Origin: Halopelagius fulvigenes
GTDB lineage: Archaea > Halobacteriota > Halobacteria > Halobacteriales > Haloferacaceae
Assembly (NCBI RefSeq): GCF_042662625.1
Contig: NZ_JBHSXH010000011.1
Span: 248,001 to 312,000 of the forward strand
DNA length: 64,000 nucleotides
Reading direction: 5' to 3'
Shown: one piece after another, positions 29,281-36,626 of the stretch
How positions within the stretch are numbered: position 1 is the first letter of the stretch
Layout: every line of letters starts with the position of its first letter
Made by a program: the position numbers and the translations under genes
Notes under the pieces: model-generated
Database searches by the model: none
What the model was told of the DNA's origin: nothing
Seen by the model: the letters and a program-made list of their open reading frames with translations, nothing else

Positions 29281-29297
29281 GTTCCCGTTGCGAGAAC
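29281..29297. promoter_or_regulatory. Palindromic operator candidate, copy 3
   Basis: GTTCCC-GTTGC-GAGAAC, one mismatch. It abuts the TATA-like TTTAAGT (29301-29307) of the IclR gene, exactly where a protein would interfere with TFB/TBP binding or act as an activator, so autoregulation by the IclR protein is the simplest reading. Confidence 0.55.
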
Positions 29298-29330
29298 ATG
29301 TTTAAGTGGGGGGAGACGCACACCTATGGT

Positions 29331-30104
29331 ATGACAAGCCAAGACATTGGCGAACAGCCGCGGACGATTCGCTCCGTGAAGATCGCCCTGAACATCGTCG
29401 ACATCCTCCAACGGCGGGACGACGCCGGGGTGACGGAGCTGGCGAACGAGCTGGGTCACTCGAAGAGTACCGTCCACAGCCACCTCCGGACGCTCGAGGA
29501 ACGCGAGATGATCGTCCGCGAGGGCGACGGGTACCGACTGAGCCTCCGGATTCTCGACATGGCGACCCACGTCCGCGACCAGATAGGGAACTACGACGTC
29601 ATCGAGAACGAAGTCGAATCCCTGGCCGCGGAGACCGGGGAGATAGCGCAGTTCGGAATCGAGGAGTTCGGTCGCGTCTCGTACCTCTGCAAGGCGACGG
29701 GGAACCGGTCCGTCGAAACCGCCTCCCGCGTCGGCACTCAGCAGCCCATACACTCCACCTCGCTCGGGAAGTCCGTACTGGCGTACCTCCCGGAGGAGGA
29801 ACGCGACGCCATCGTCGAGGGCGTCGACTTCGTTCGGATGACGCCCCACACGATCACGTCGCGGGCGGACTTCCTTGAAGAGTTAGAGGCGGTCAGAGAG
29901 CGCGGATACGCCCTCGACGACGAGGAGAACATCGAAGGGCTGCGCTGCGTGGCCGCGCCGGTCAGAGACGGGAACGAAGTTCTCGGCGCGATAAGCATCT
30001 CCGGCCCGTCGAGTCGGTTCACGAAAGACCGGCTCCACGGGGAACTCTCCGACCACGTTCAGCGCGCCGCCAACGTCATCGAACTGAACACGAAGTTCTC
30101 CTAG
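29331..30104 (+). CDS. IclR-family transcriptional regulator
   Basis: A 257-residue regulator with an N-terminal winged helix-turn-helix (about 12-72: LNIVDILQRR, VTELANELGHSKSTVHSHLRTL) and a C-terminal IclR effector-binding domain (about 85-255; HSTSLGKSVLAYLPEEE, GLRCVAAPVRD, GAISISGPSSRF). Family members bind palindromes and respond to sugar acids or aromatic acids. In bacteria KdgR, an IclR protein, controls pectin and keto-deoxy-gluconate genes, and haloarchaeal XacR controls pentose oxidation. The ATG at 29331 is fixed by TTTAAGT 24-30 bases upstream. It is followed by two enolase-superfamily genes on the same strand, likely targets. Confidence 0.92.
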   Translation: MTSQDIGEQPRTIRSVKIALNIVDILQRRDDAGVTELANELGHSKSTVHSHLRTLEEREMIVREGDGYRLSLRILDMATHVRDQIGNYDVIENEVESLAAETGEIAQFGIEEFGRVSYLCKATGNRSVETASRVGTQQPIHSTSLGKSVLAYLPEEERDAIVEGVDFVRMTPHTITSRADFLEELEAVRERGYALDDEENIEGLRCVAAPVRDGNEVLGAISISGPSSRFTKDRLHGELSDHVQRAANVIELNTKFS

Positions 30105-30129
30105 CGGATTCGACCGCGACGCGAGAATG

Positions 30130-30137
30130 ATTTAATA
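30130..30137 (+). promoter_or_regulatory. TATA-like box of the first enolase-superfamily gene
   Basis: ATTTAATA lies 25-32 bases before the ATG at 30162, with no Shine-Dalgarno site. Confidence 0.55.
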
Positions 30138-30161
30138 GGCCGGTGTTCGCATACCTCGTGC

Positions 30162-31400
30162 ATGGAGATATCCGACGTGAGAGGGTACGCCCTCTCCTCA
30201 CCGATAGACCCGGCGCAGGACCGTCCGTTCTGCGGCGGGACCCGGCGATTGCACAAACGCGACGTCGTCCTCGTCGTCGTCGAGACGAAAGACGGGGTGC
30301 GGGGCGTCTCCACCGCCGGCGCGAGTAGTTCCGCGATGCGCGAGTACTTCGAGGGCGACTCGCAGGGCACGTTCGCCGACGTCGTCAACGGGGACGTCGC
30401 CGACGCACTCGAAGGTGAGCGCATCGACCGAATCGCGGACGCGCACGACCGAATCGCCGACGCCGGACTCCCCGGGCGTCTCCGGACGGAGGCCGTCTCG
30501 GCGATAGACGTCGCCCTCTACGACATCCGCGGGCGGGAACTCGGAGCGCCGGTGTACGAACTGCTCGCCGACGAGTACGGGAGCGACCCGACGACGGAGA
30601 TTCCCCTGTACGCCAGCGCCGGGATGTACATGGAACCGGAGGGGTACGTCGAGCAGGCGGCGACCATCGAGGACCTCGGGTTCGTGGGCTACAAGTACCG
30701 TCCCGGTATCGGCCCCGACGGCGACCGGCGGACGGTCGAGTTACTCGCCGAAACGCTCGACGAGGCCGAGGTCATGCTCGACGTCCACACGTGGTGGAAG
30801 ATACGCGACGCCTACGACGAGGACACCGTTCGCGAACTGGTCGAACACGCCGCAGAGTGCGGCGCGTACTGGATAGAGGAGCCGGTCGCGCCCGACGATT
30901 ACGACGGGTACAGGTCGCTCGCGGAGACGGGCGCACCGCTCGCGGGCGGCGAGAGCGAGGAGTCGGCCGCGGGACTCGTCGAACTCGGACGCACGGGTGC
31001 GGTCGAGTATCTCCAAGGCGACGTGCGCCACCACGAGGGCTACACGGGGTGTCGAGAGGCCGTCGAGTTCTGTCGCGGGCGAGACGTGGAGTTCGTCCCC
31101 CACAACTTCGGGACGTGGCTCGGCCTCGCGGCGAACGCCCACCTCGTCGCCGCCGCGCCCGAGGTGGGACTCCTCGAATACCCGGTGTTCGAGAACGACC
31201 CCGCGCTCGACTCCGAGAGCGACCCCGGGATGTACCAGTTCGACCTGGCGTTCGACATCATCGAGGGGGAACCGGCGGTCGAGAACGGCGTATTGACCCT
31301 CTCGGACGACCCCGGACTCGGCGTCGAGGTGGACTTAGACATAGTCGAGCGGTACCCGTTCGTCGAGGGTCCGTGGACGGAGTTCCACTACGACGACTGA
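30162..31400 (+). CDS. Enolase-superfamily sugar-acid dehydratase-like protein
   Basis: A 412-residue mandelate racemase/muconate-lactonizing-type protein with an N-terminal capping domain and a C-terminal barrel. Metal ligands are likely D in MLDVHTWW, E in WIEEPVAPDD and E in GGESEES. A catalytic histidine is in VPHNFGTW. The usual lysine pair K-x-K at the end of strand 2 reads K-Y-R (GYKYRPG), a less common variant. The family abstracts a proton alpha to a carboxylate, and most members in such clusters are aldonate or aldarate dehydratases. It lies downstream of the IclR gene with its own TATA element. Substrate unknown; a galactarate- or galactonate-like acid fits the context. Confidence 0.85.
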   Translation: MEISDVRGYALSSPIDPAQDRPFCGGTRRLHKRDVVLVVVETKDGVRGVSTAGASSSAMREYFEGDSQGTFADVVNGDVADALEGERIDRIADAHDRIADAGLPGRLRTEAVSAIDVALYDIRGRELGAPVYELLADEYGSDPTTEIPLYASAGMYMEPEGYVEQAATIEDLGFVGYKYRPGIGPDGDRRTVELLAETLDEAEVMLDVHTWWKIRDAYDEDTVRELVEHAAECGAYWIEEPVAPDDYDGYRSLAETGAPLAGGESEESAAGLVELGRTGAVEYLQGDVRHHEGYTGCREAVEFCRGRDVEFVPHNFGTWLGLAANAHLVAAAPEVGLLEYPVFENDPALDSESDPGMYQFDLAFDIIEGEPAVENGVLTLSDDPGLGVEVDLDIVERYPFVEGPWTEFHYDD

Positions 31401-31500
31401 GAGTGGCCGACTGCGGCGCACCTGCACCGCCCTCGCACCGCGAACCGATTCGGAGCCGACGCCGGGTCGCCGCCGCGAACGGTCTCCGCTCTCGACCCAA

Positions 31501-31527
31501 GTTATAACTCGCCTCACTCTGAGTGAG
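31501..31527 (+). promoter_or_regulatory. Promoter with a palindrome over the start site of the second enolase-superfamily gene
   Basis: GTTATAACT at 31501-31509 is a TATA element 24-32 bases before the ATG at 31533. Immediately after it, CTCACTC-T-GAGTGAG (31513-31527) is a perfect 7-bp inverted repeat with a one-base centre. A palindrome between the TATA box and the start codon is the usual place for an archaeal repressor site. Confidence 0.55.
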
Positions 31528-31532
31528 AGGAC

Positions 31533-32669
31533 ATGGAAGTGACCGACGCAGAGACGATACCCGTCTCCTCGACGCTCCCCGAGGGCGAGGGGATGGGCGA
31601 CGCGCGGGGGTTCGGACGGACGCGCGAGACGACGCTCCTCCGCATCGAAACCGACGACGGGACGGTCGGGTGGGGCGAGGCGTTCGCGCCCGGTCGCATC
31701 GTCGAGGCGACGTTCGACGAACTGTTCCGCGAGGACGTCGTCGGGATGGACCCCTTCGAGGTGGAGTCGCTGGCCGAACGCTCGTACACGGACCCGTACC
31801 ACTTCGGCGGCGACGTGTTCGTCCAGAGCGTCCTGAGCGCGGTGGACGTGGCGTGTTGGGACGTCATCGGGAAGACGGTCGGCCGACCCGTCCACCGACT
31901 CCTCGGCGGCGAGACGCGCCGCACCCTGACGCCGTACGCGTCCACGATGTACTTCACGGAGCGGGACCGCCCCATCGCGGAACCGATAGAGCGAGCGGTC
32001 GACGAGGGGTTCGAGGCCGCGAAGATAAAAATCGGTGCGGGCGTCGAGAGCGACGTCGAACGGGTCCGAACGGCGCGCGAGATACTCGGCGACGACGCCG
32101 CGCTCATGGTCGATATCAACGGGAACTACCGGCCCGAGCAGGCCGTGAAGACGGCGAAGGCGATAGCGGAGTACGACATCACGTGGATCGAGGAGCCCGT
32201 CCCGCCGGAGAACGAGACGGGGTACCGGGACGTGAAGCGCCGAATCGACACGCCGATCGCCGCGGGGGAGGCACACTACGGGCGCTTCGAGTTCAAACGC
32301 CTCGTCGACGACCGGACCGTGGACATCGTGCAGCCGAATCTGGGGCGCTGCGGCGGACTCTCCGAGGCGCGGCGGATAGCGGACATGGCGACGACGGAGA
32401 ACGTCGCCGTCCGTCCCCACATCTGGAACAGCGCGGTCGGGATGGCCGCCGCCGTCCAGTTCGCGGCCAGCGTCTCGACGTACCCCCACACGCGAAACGT
32501 CCCGGAACCGATGATGGTCGAGTTCGACCGCAGCGACAACCCCCTGCGGAGCGACCTGCTCGAAACCCCGTTCGACCCCTCCGGCGGCGTCCTCGACGTC
32601 CCGCAGGGGCCGGGCCTCGGCATCGAGATAGACCGCGACGCCCTCGAACGCTACCGAACCGACGCGTAG
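31533..32669 (+). CDS. Enolase-superfamily aldonate/aldarate dehydratase
   Basis: A 378-residue member of the mandelate racemase-type group of the enolase superfamily with the full catalytic set. The K-x-K motif is AKIKIG, metal ligands are D in VDINGNY, E in WIEEPVPPEN and E in GEAHYG, and the catalytic histidine is in RPHIWNSAVG. These enzymes dehydrate sugar acids to 2-keto-3-deoxy acids with Mg2+. Characterised haloarchaeal relatives act on gluconate, galactonate or xylonate. Next to pectinases, a hexaric or hexonic acid derived from galacturonate is plausible. It lies 132 bases after the first enolase-superfamily gene but with its own promoter and palindrome. Confidence 0.9.
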   Translation: MEVTDAETIPVSSTLPEGEGMGDARGFGRTRETTLLRIETDDGTVGWGEAFAPGRIVEATFDELFREDVVGMDPFEVESLAERSYTDPYHFGGDVFVQSVLSAVDVACWDVIGKTVGRPVHRLLGGETRRTLTPYASTMYFTERDRPIAEPIERAVDEGFEAAKIKIGAGVESDVERVRTAREILGDDAALMVDINGNYRPEQAVKTAKAIAEYDITWIEEPVPPENETGYRDVKRRIDTPIAAGEAHYGRFEFKRLVDDRTVDIVQPNLGRCGGLSEARRIADMATTENVAVRPHIWNSAVGMAAAVQFAASVSTYPHTRNVPEPMMVEFDRSDNPLRSDLLETPFDPSGGVLDVPQGPGLGIEIDRDALERYRTDA

Positions 32670-32717
32670 GGCGACCGGGGGACTATCTTTAACTGTCTCG
32701 CCGCGGTGACTGTGAGT

Positions 32718-33176
32718 ATGCAACGCGGACTCGTGGTCGTAGACGATAGTAGTGCACACGGAACGCTCCTGAGAGAGGCGGCCGAGTGGGCGAGGGCGAA
32801 CGGCGGAGAGTTGGTCTTGCTCTCCTATCTCACGCCGGAGGAGGTCGAAGAGAACCTCGACGCGGTCGAATCGATAGAGCGCATGGAGGGAGAGAAGTAC
32901 AGCCAACCGAGCGCGCTGGACGCCGCGCGGAAGTTCGGTCGCGACTTCGTCGCCGAGACCGGCGGCGAGGGGGCCGTCGAGTACGAAATCAGCGCCGCGG
33001 TGATCGAGGAGGACGAACTCGGGGAGACGATACTCGAAACGGCGAGCGAGACGGACTGCGACCACGTGTTCATCGTCGGGCGGAAGCGCTCCCCGACCGG
33101 GAAAGCGCTGTTCGGCGACGTCACCCAACGCGTCATCCTCAACTTCGACGGGTTGGTGACGACGCTGATGGAGTGA
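32718..33176 (+). CDS. Universal stress protein (UspA) family
   Basis: A 152-residue single-domain Usp protein. The N-terminus LVVVDDSSAHG and the C-terminal IVGRKRSPTGKALFGDVTQRVI, which carries the nucleotide-binding G-x2-G-x(9)-G-S/T-like loop in divergent form, mark the family. The function is unknown beyond stress or nucleotide binding. ATG 32718 is chosen because CTTTAAC lies 25-31 bases upstream; a GTG at 32706 is an alternative start. It is the last gene of the plus-strand run beginning with IclR. Confidence 0.85.
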   Translation: MQRGLVVVDDSSAHGTLLREAAEWARANGGELVLLSYLTPEEVEENLDAVESIERMEGEKYSQPSALDAARKFGRDFVAETGGEGAVEYEISAAVIEEDELGETILETASETDCDHVFIVGRKRSPTGKALFGDVTQRVILNFDGLVTTLME

Positions 33177-33254
33177 GGCCGAAACGCAAGACGCCGGGTA
33201 AACTGGAGGCGACGCGGGAGGCGCGCCGTCGAGACTACGCGGGCGGACGAGGCG

Positions 33255-34706
33255 TCAGTAGTTCTCGTAGACCGTCTTCGTCGAGGTGAAGAAGTCGAGT
33301 CCGGCGTCGCCCTGCTCTCGGTACGTGTTCGTGGACGACTGCTTGTACCCGCCGAAGGGGACGTGCAGTTCGAGACCGGTCGTCTTCTCGTTGACCTTGG
33401 CGACGCCCGCCTCGACGTCCTCGACGAAGCGCTTCGCCTCGGTCATGTCCTGCGTGACGATGCTCGCCGAGAGGCCGTAGTCCACGTCGTTCGCGACTTC
33501 GACGCCCTCCTCGTAACCGGAGACCGGAATCACCGCGAGCACCGGTCCGAACACCTCCTCCTGCGCGATGCGCATCTCGGAGGTCACGTCCGAGAACACC
33601 GTCGGTTCGACGAAGTAGCCGTCGTCGTACCCGTCGCCGGTGAGGCGTTCGCCGCCGGTCTCCAGCGTCGCGCCGTCGGCGACGGCCACGTCGATGTACT
33701 CTAGCGTCCCGTCGAGTTCGCTCTCCGTGACGTGCGGGCCCATGTCGGCACCGGCGCTGCCGTCGCCGACGTCGAGCGACTCGGCGTAGTCGACGACAGC
33801 GTCAACGAACTCCTCGTAGATGTCCTCGTGGACGATGGCGCGGGAACAGGCGGTGCAGGCCTGGCCGGTGACGCCGAACGCTCCGGTCCCGACGATGTCG
33901 ACCGCCGTCTCGAAGTCGCCGCTCGGCATCACGACGGTGGGGTTCTTCCCGCCCATCTCGCACTGGACGCGCTTGAGGCCGTCCGCCGCCTGTCGGGCGA
34001 CGGTCGTCCCGACGGCCGTGCTGCCGGTGAACGACACCGCGTCGACGTCCTCGTGTCCGGCCAGCACCGACCCGACTTCGCTGCCCGGCCCGGTGACGTA
34101 GTTGGCGACGCCGGCCGGGAGGCCCGCCTCCTCGAGCGCTTCGAAGAGCGCGCGGGAGACGCCCGGCGCGGCCGACGCGGGCTTGAACGCGACGGTGTTA
34201 CCCGTGGCGAGTGCGGGCGCGAGCTTCCACGCGGGAATGGCGATGGGGTAGTTCCACGGCGTGATGAGCGAGACGGTTCCGAGCGGTTCCGGCTTGGTGT
34301 ACAGTTGTTTGTTCTCGGCGCTGGCGGATTTGACCGTGCCGCCGAGGTCGCGCGCCTTCTCCCCGTAGTACCGGAAGATGTCGATCGCGCGCTGTACTTC
34401 GCCGCCGGCCTCGGCGTGCGTCTTCCCCTCCTCGGCCGTGAGCAGTTCCGTCAGTTCGTCCGTCCGGGATTCGAGAACCGCGGACGTCTCGCTCAGCACC
34501 GCCCCTCGCTCCGGTGCGGGCGTCGATGCCCACTCGTCCTGCGCTTCGACCGCCGCTTCGATTGCGGCCTCGGCGTCTTCGCTCGCCGCCGATTGGTACG
34601 TCCCGACCACTTCGGTCGTGTCGGCCGGGTTCCGCACCTCGAACGTCTCGCCGGACTCCGACGCTATCCAGTCTCCGTCGATGTAGATATTGTACTCTGC
34701 GGACAT
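33255..34706 (-). CDS. NAD(P)-dependent aldehyde dehydrogenase, probable alpha-ketoglutarate semialdehyde dehydrogenase
   Basis: A 483-residue aldehyde dehydrogenase. The catalytic cysteine is C284 in GQACTACSR and the general base is E250 in CEMGGKNP; TPWNYP and FTGSTAVG are the coenzyme-binding motifs. The sequence style (CEMGGKNPTVVM, SFTGSTAVG) resembles the keto-glutarate semialdehyde dehydrogenases of haloarchaeal oxidative pentose degradation (XacF). That role would give alpha-ketoglutarate as the end product of sugar-acid degradation and connect it to the citric acid cycle. It is divergent from a small membrane protein gene. Other aldehydes cannot be excluded. Confidence 0.87.
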   Translation of the reverse strand: MSAEYNIYIDGDWIASESGETFEVRNPADTTEVVGTYQSAASEDAEAAIEAAVEAQDEWASTPAPERGAVLSETSAVLESRTDELTELLTAEEGKTHAEAGGEVQRAIDIFRYYGEKARDLGGTVKSASAENKQLYTKPEPLGTVSLITPWNYPIAIPAWKLAPALATGNTVAFKPASAAPGVSRALFEALEEAGLPAGVANYVTGPGSEVGSVLAGHEDVDAVSFTGSTAVGTTVARQAADGLKRVQCEMGGKNPTVVMPSGDFETAVDIVGTGAFGVTGQACTACSRAIVHEDIYEEFVDAVVDYAESLDVGDGSAGADMGPHVTESELDGTLEYIDVAVADGATLETGGERLTGDGYDDGYFVEPTVFSDVTSEMRIAQEEVFGPVLAVIPVSGYEEGVEVANDVDYGLSASIVTQDMTEAKRFVEDVEAGVAKVNEKTTGLELHVPFGGYKQSSTNTYREQGDAGLDFFTSTKTVYENY

Positions 34707-34795
34707 GCGCGTCTATCTCTGTCCGTGCGAACCATACCAATGTTTTGGTGACGACGGCGACGGACCCGCGGTTCGGGGGCGACCGAACCCCAACC

Positions 34796-34803
34796 AATAT
34801 ATG
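34796..34803 (+). promoter_or_regulatory. TATA box of the small membrane protein gene
   Basis: AATATATG lies 25-32 bases before the ATG at 34828, supporting this gene as real. Confidence 0.55.
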
Positions 34804-34827
34804 CCGTCACTCCGTACCACACTAACA

Positions 34828-35064
34828 ATGAGCTCAGTTAGTGACTCCGGCGAGTCCAACGGATGGGGTCGCCGACGGCACGGCGTAGTCGGGACGATTC
34901 GAAACTCGGTGACGCTCACCATCGCGGTGGTAGGGCTCCTCTTCATCCTCGGGGGGTACGCCATCAACACCGGAATCTGGGCGGCGATGCTGGCCGTCTG
35001 GGGGGCCGCGCTCTTCCTCTTCGGCGTCACCACGTACGGGATCATCTGGTGGCAGCGACGGTGA
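34828..35064 (+). CDS. Small two-helix membrane protein
   Basis: A 78-residue protein of unknown function. A hydrophilic N-terminus of about 27 residues is followed by two hydrophobic helices (about 28-48 and 50-72) joined by a short GIW turn, and it ends in basic WWQRR. A TATA element 25-32 bases before the ATG supports expression. It is divergent from the aldehyde dehydrogenase gene. No family was recognised. Confidence 0.7.
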   Translation: MSSVSDSGESNGWGRRRHGVVGTIRNSVTLTIAVVGLLFILGGYAINTGIWAAMLAVWGAALFLFGVTTYGIIWWQRR

Positions 35065-35125
35065 CGCGCCGCCTCCGTCGCGTCCGGGGGACTCCCCCAT
35101 CGCCCCGGGAAGTCTCGGTACCCGA

Positions 35126-35560
35126 CTACCGGCGCTGAAGCTGCGAGATGTCGTGTTCTCCCGGTTCGCGGTGTAACGAGAGGTCGTCCAGCTTTCTGAC
35201 GGTGAACTCGCCGAGGACGTTCACCTCGCACCCCTCTTCGAGGTGACCGCCGACCGTCCGTTCGCCGTTAAACGCGGTCACGTGGAGGTGCGGTTCGCCG
35301 TCGGCGACGATGCCGCCGACGTTCGTCACCTCCCACGACCCGTCGAGTCGCAGGTCGGCGTTCCGGTCGGCTTGGTCCTCCGGAAGGTCGGTCCGGTCGA
35401 CGTAGTGGATGTTCAGGTTGCTGAACGTCCCGATGCCGGAGACGACGACGCCGGTATCGACGTCGTGGTCCTCGCAGGCGTCGGTGAGCGATTCGAGTGC
35501 CATGTCGCCGCGGTCGAGACGGACGAGTACGTGCCCGTCGTCGGATTCGAAGGTCTCCAT
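35126..35560 (-). CDS. PPC/DUF296 domain protein
   Basis: A 144-residue single-domain protein of the PPC (DUF296) family. Characteristic features are GVVVSGIGTFSNL, the metal-binding GEPHLHVTAFN and the GGHLEEGCEV block near the C-terminus. In plants the domain occurs in AT-hook proteins; the role of the stand-alone archaeal form is unknown. GATTTATT on the minus strand about 30 bases upstream of the ATG is a TATA candidate. Confidence 0.85.
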   Translation of the reverse strand: METFESDDGHVLVRLDRGDMALESLTDACEDHDVDTGVVVSGIGTFSNLNIHYVDRTDLPEDQADRNADLRLDGSWEVTNVGGIVADGEPHLHVTAFNGERTVGGHLEEGCEVNVLGEFTVRKLDDLSLHREPGEHDISQLQRR

Positions 35561-35712
35561 TCCACGCTACCGTGCGACCCGGACGCGAATAAATCTTCAC
35601 CCGGTCGGCGCGCCGCGCCGCGGAAACGGCGGACGCGACGGACGCAACGGACGCGACGGGGAGTCGGCCGCGCCGGCGAAGTACTATGTGGGACGCGAAC
35701 GTCGTCACGCCC

Positions 35713-36546
35713 ATGTCCGAACGACTCTCAGGGCGGGTAGCCGTCGTCACCGGCGGCGGGAACGGAATCGGCGCGGCGACGTGTCTGCGACTCGCGGAGG
35801 CCGGCGCATCGGTCGTCGCGGTTGACCGCGACGCGGAGGCCGCGGAGGCGACGGCGGAGGACGTCGAAACCGAGACGGGACGGCGCGCCGTCGCCGTCGC
35901 CGCGGACGTCGGCGAGGAGGCGCAGGTGAGGCGGATGGCCGAAACCGTCGACGCGGAGTTCGGCGGCGCGGACGTCCTCGTGAACAACGCCGCCGTCCGC
36001 GTCGAACCGCGCCCGGTGACGGAGGCCGACGAGGAGAGTTGGGACCGAATCGTCTCGGTGAACCTGAAGGGCGTCGCGTTCTGCTCGAAGCACGTCATCC
36101 CCCTCATGCGCGACGGCGGGGCCGTCGTCAACATTGCCTCGAACGGCGCCGCCGTCGCGCGTCCGAACTGGTCGCAGTACGACGCGACGAAGGGGGCGGT
36201 GGTCTCGATGACGAAGGACATGGCGTGCGACCACGCCGCCGACGGTATCAGGGTCAACGCCGTCTCCCCCGGCTGGGTCATCACGGAGTATCACCTCCCC
36301 GACGACGAGGACGAGGCGCGGCGCTTCTTCGAGGAGCGAACGACGCCGCACCCGGACGGTCCCGGCGTACTCAAGCGTGCGGCCGAACCGCGGGAAGTCG
36401 CCGACGTCATCTGCTTTCTCGCGTCCGAGGAAGCGTCGTTCGTCACCGGGGCGAACGTCCCCGTAGACGGCGGCGTCGCGGCCGTCGGCAAGGGGTTCTC
36501 GTGGGAGGCGTACGAGGAGTCGGCGACGGGCGACGACGCGGACTGA
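35713..36546 (+). CDS. Short-chain dehydrogenase/reductase (SDR)
   Basis: A 277-residue classical SDR. The coenzyme motif is TGGGNGIG (13-20), NNAA is at about 91-94, the catalytic serine is S143, and Y156/K160 form YDATK. D38 after strand 2 suggests NAD preference. The C-terminal extension is longer than in typical sugar dehydrogenases. In this context it may oxidise a sugar or uronate, or a keto-deoxy sugar acid. The ATG at 35713 is preferred over 35686 because TACTAT lies about 28 bases upstream and homology starts at SGRVAVVTGG. Confidence 0.87.
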   Translation: MSERLSGRVAVVTGGGNGIGAATCLRLAEAGASVVAVDRDAEAAEATAEDVETETGRRAVAVAADVGEEAQVRRMAETVDAEFGGADVLVNNAAVRVEPRPVTEADEESWDRIVSVNLKGVAFCSKHVIPLMRDGGAVVNIASNGAAVARPNWSQYDATKGAVVSMTKDMACDHAADGIRVNAVSPGWVITEYHLPDDEDEARRFFEERTTPHPDGPGVLKRAAEPREVADVICFLASEEASFVTGANVPVDGGVAAVGKGFSWEAYEESATGDDAD

Positions 36547-36626
36547 GGCGCCGACCCCGCCGATATCGGAATTACGCGTCCGCGAGGAGAGGACGGCGGC
36601 GAGTTATCCGCCGAGAGACGCCGCGA

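Larger units (their letters stand above)
28906..29330. other. Divergent regulatory region with three palindromes
   Basis: The 425 bases between the ThuA-like gene (minus) and the IclR gene (plus) contain no coding sequence that can be supported. They contain three copies of GTTCCC-N5-GGGAAC at 28996, 29151 and 29281, spaced 155 and 130 bases apart. The right-most copy ends 3 bases before the TATA-like TTTAAGT of the IclR gene. Confidence 0.6.
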
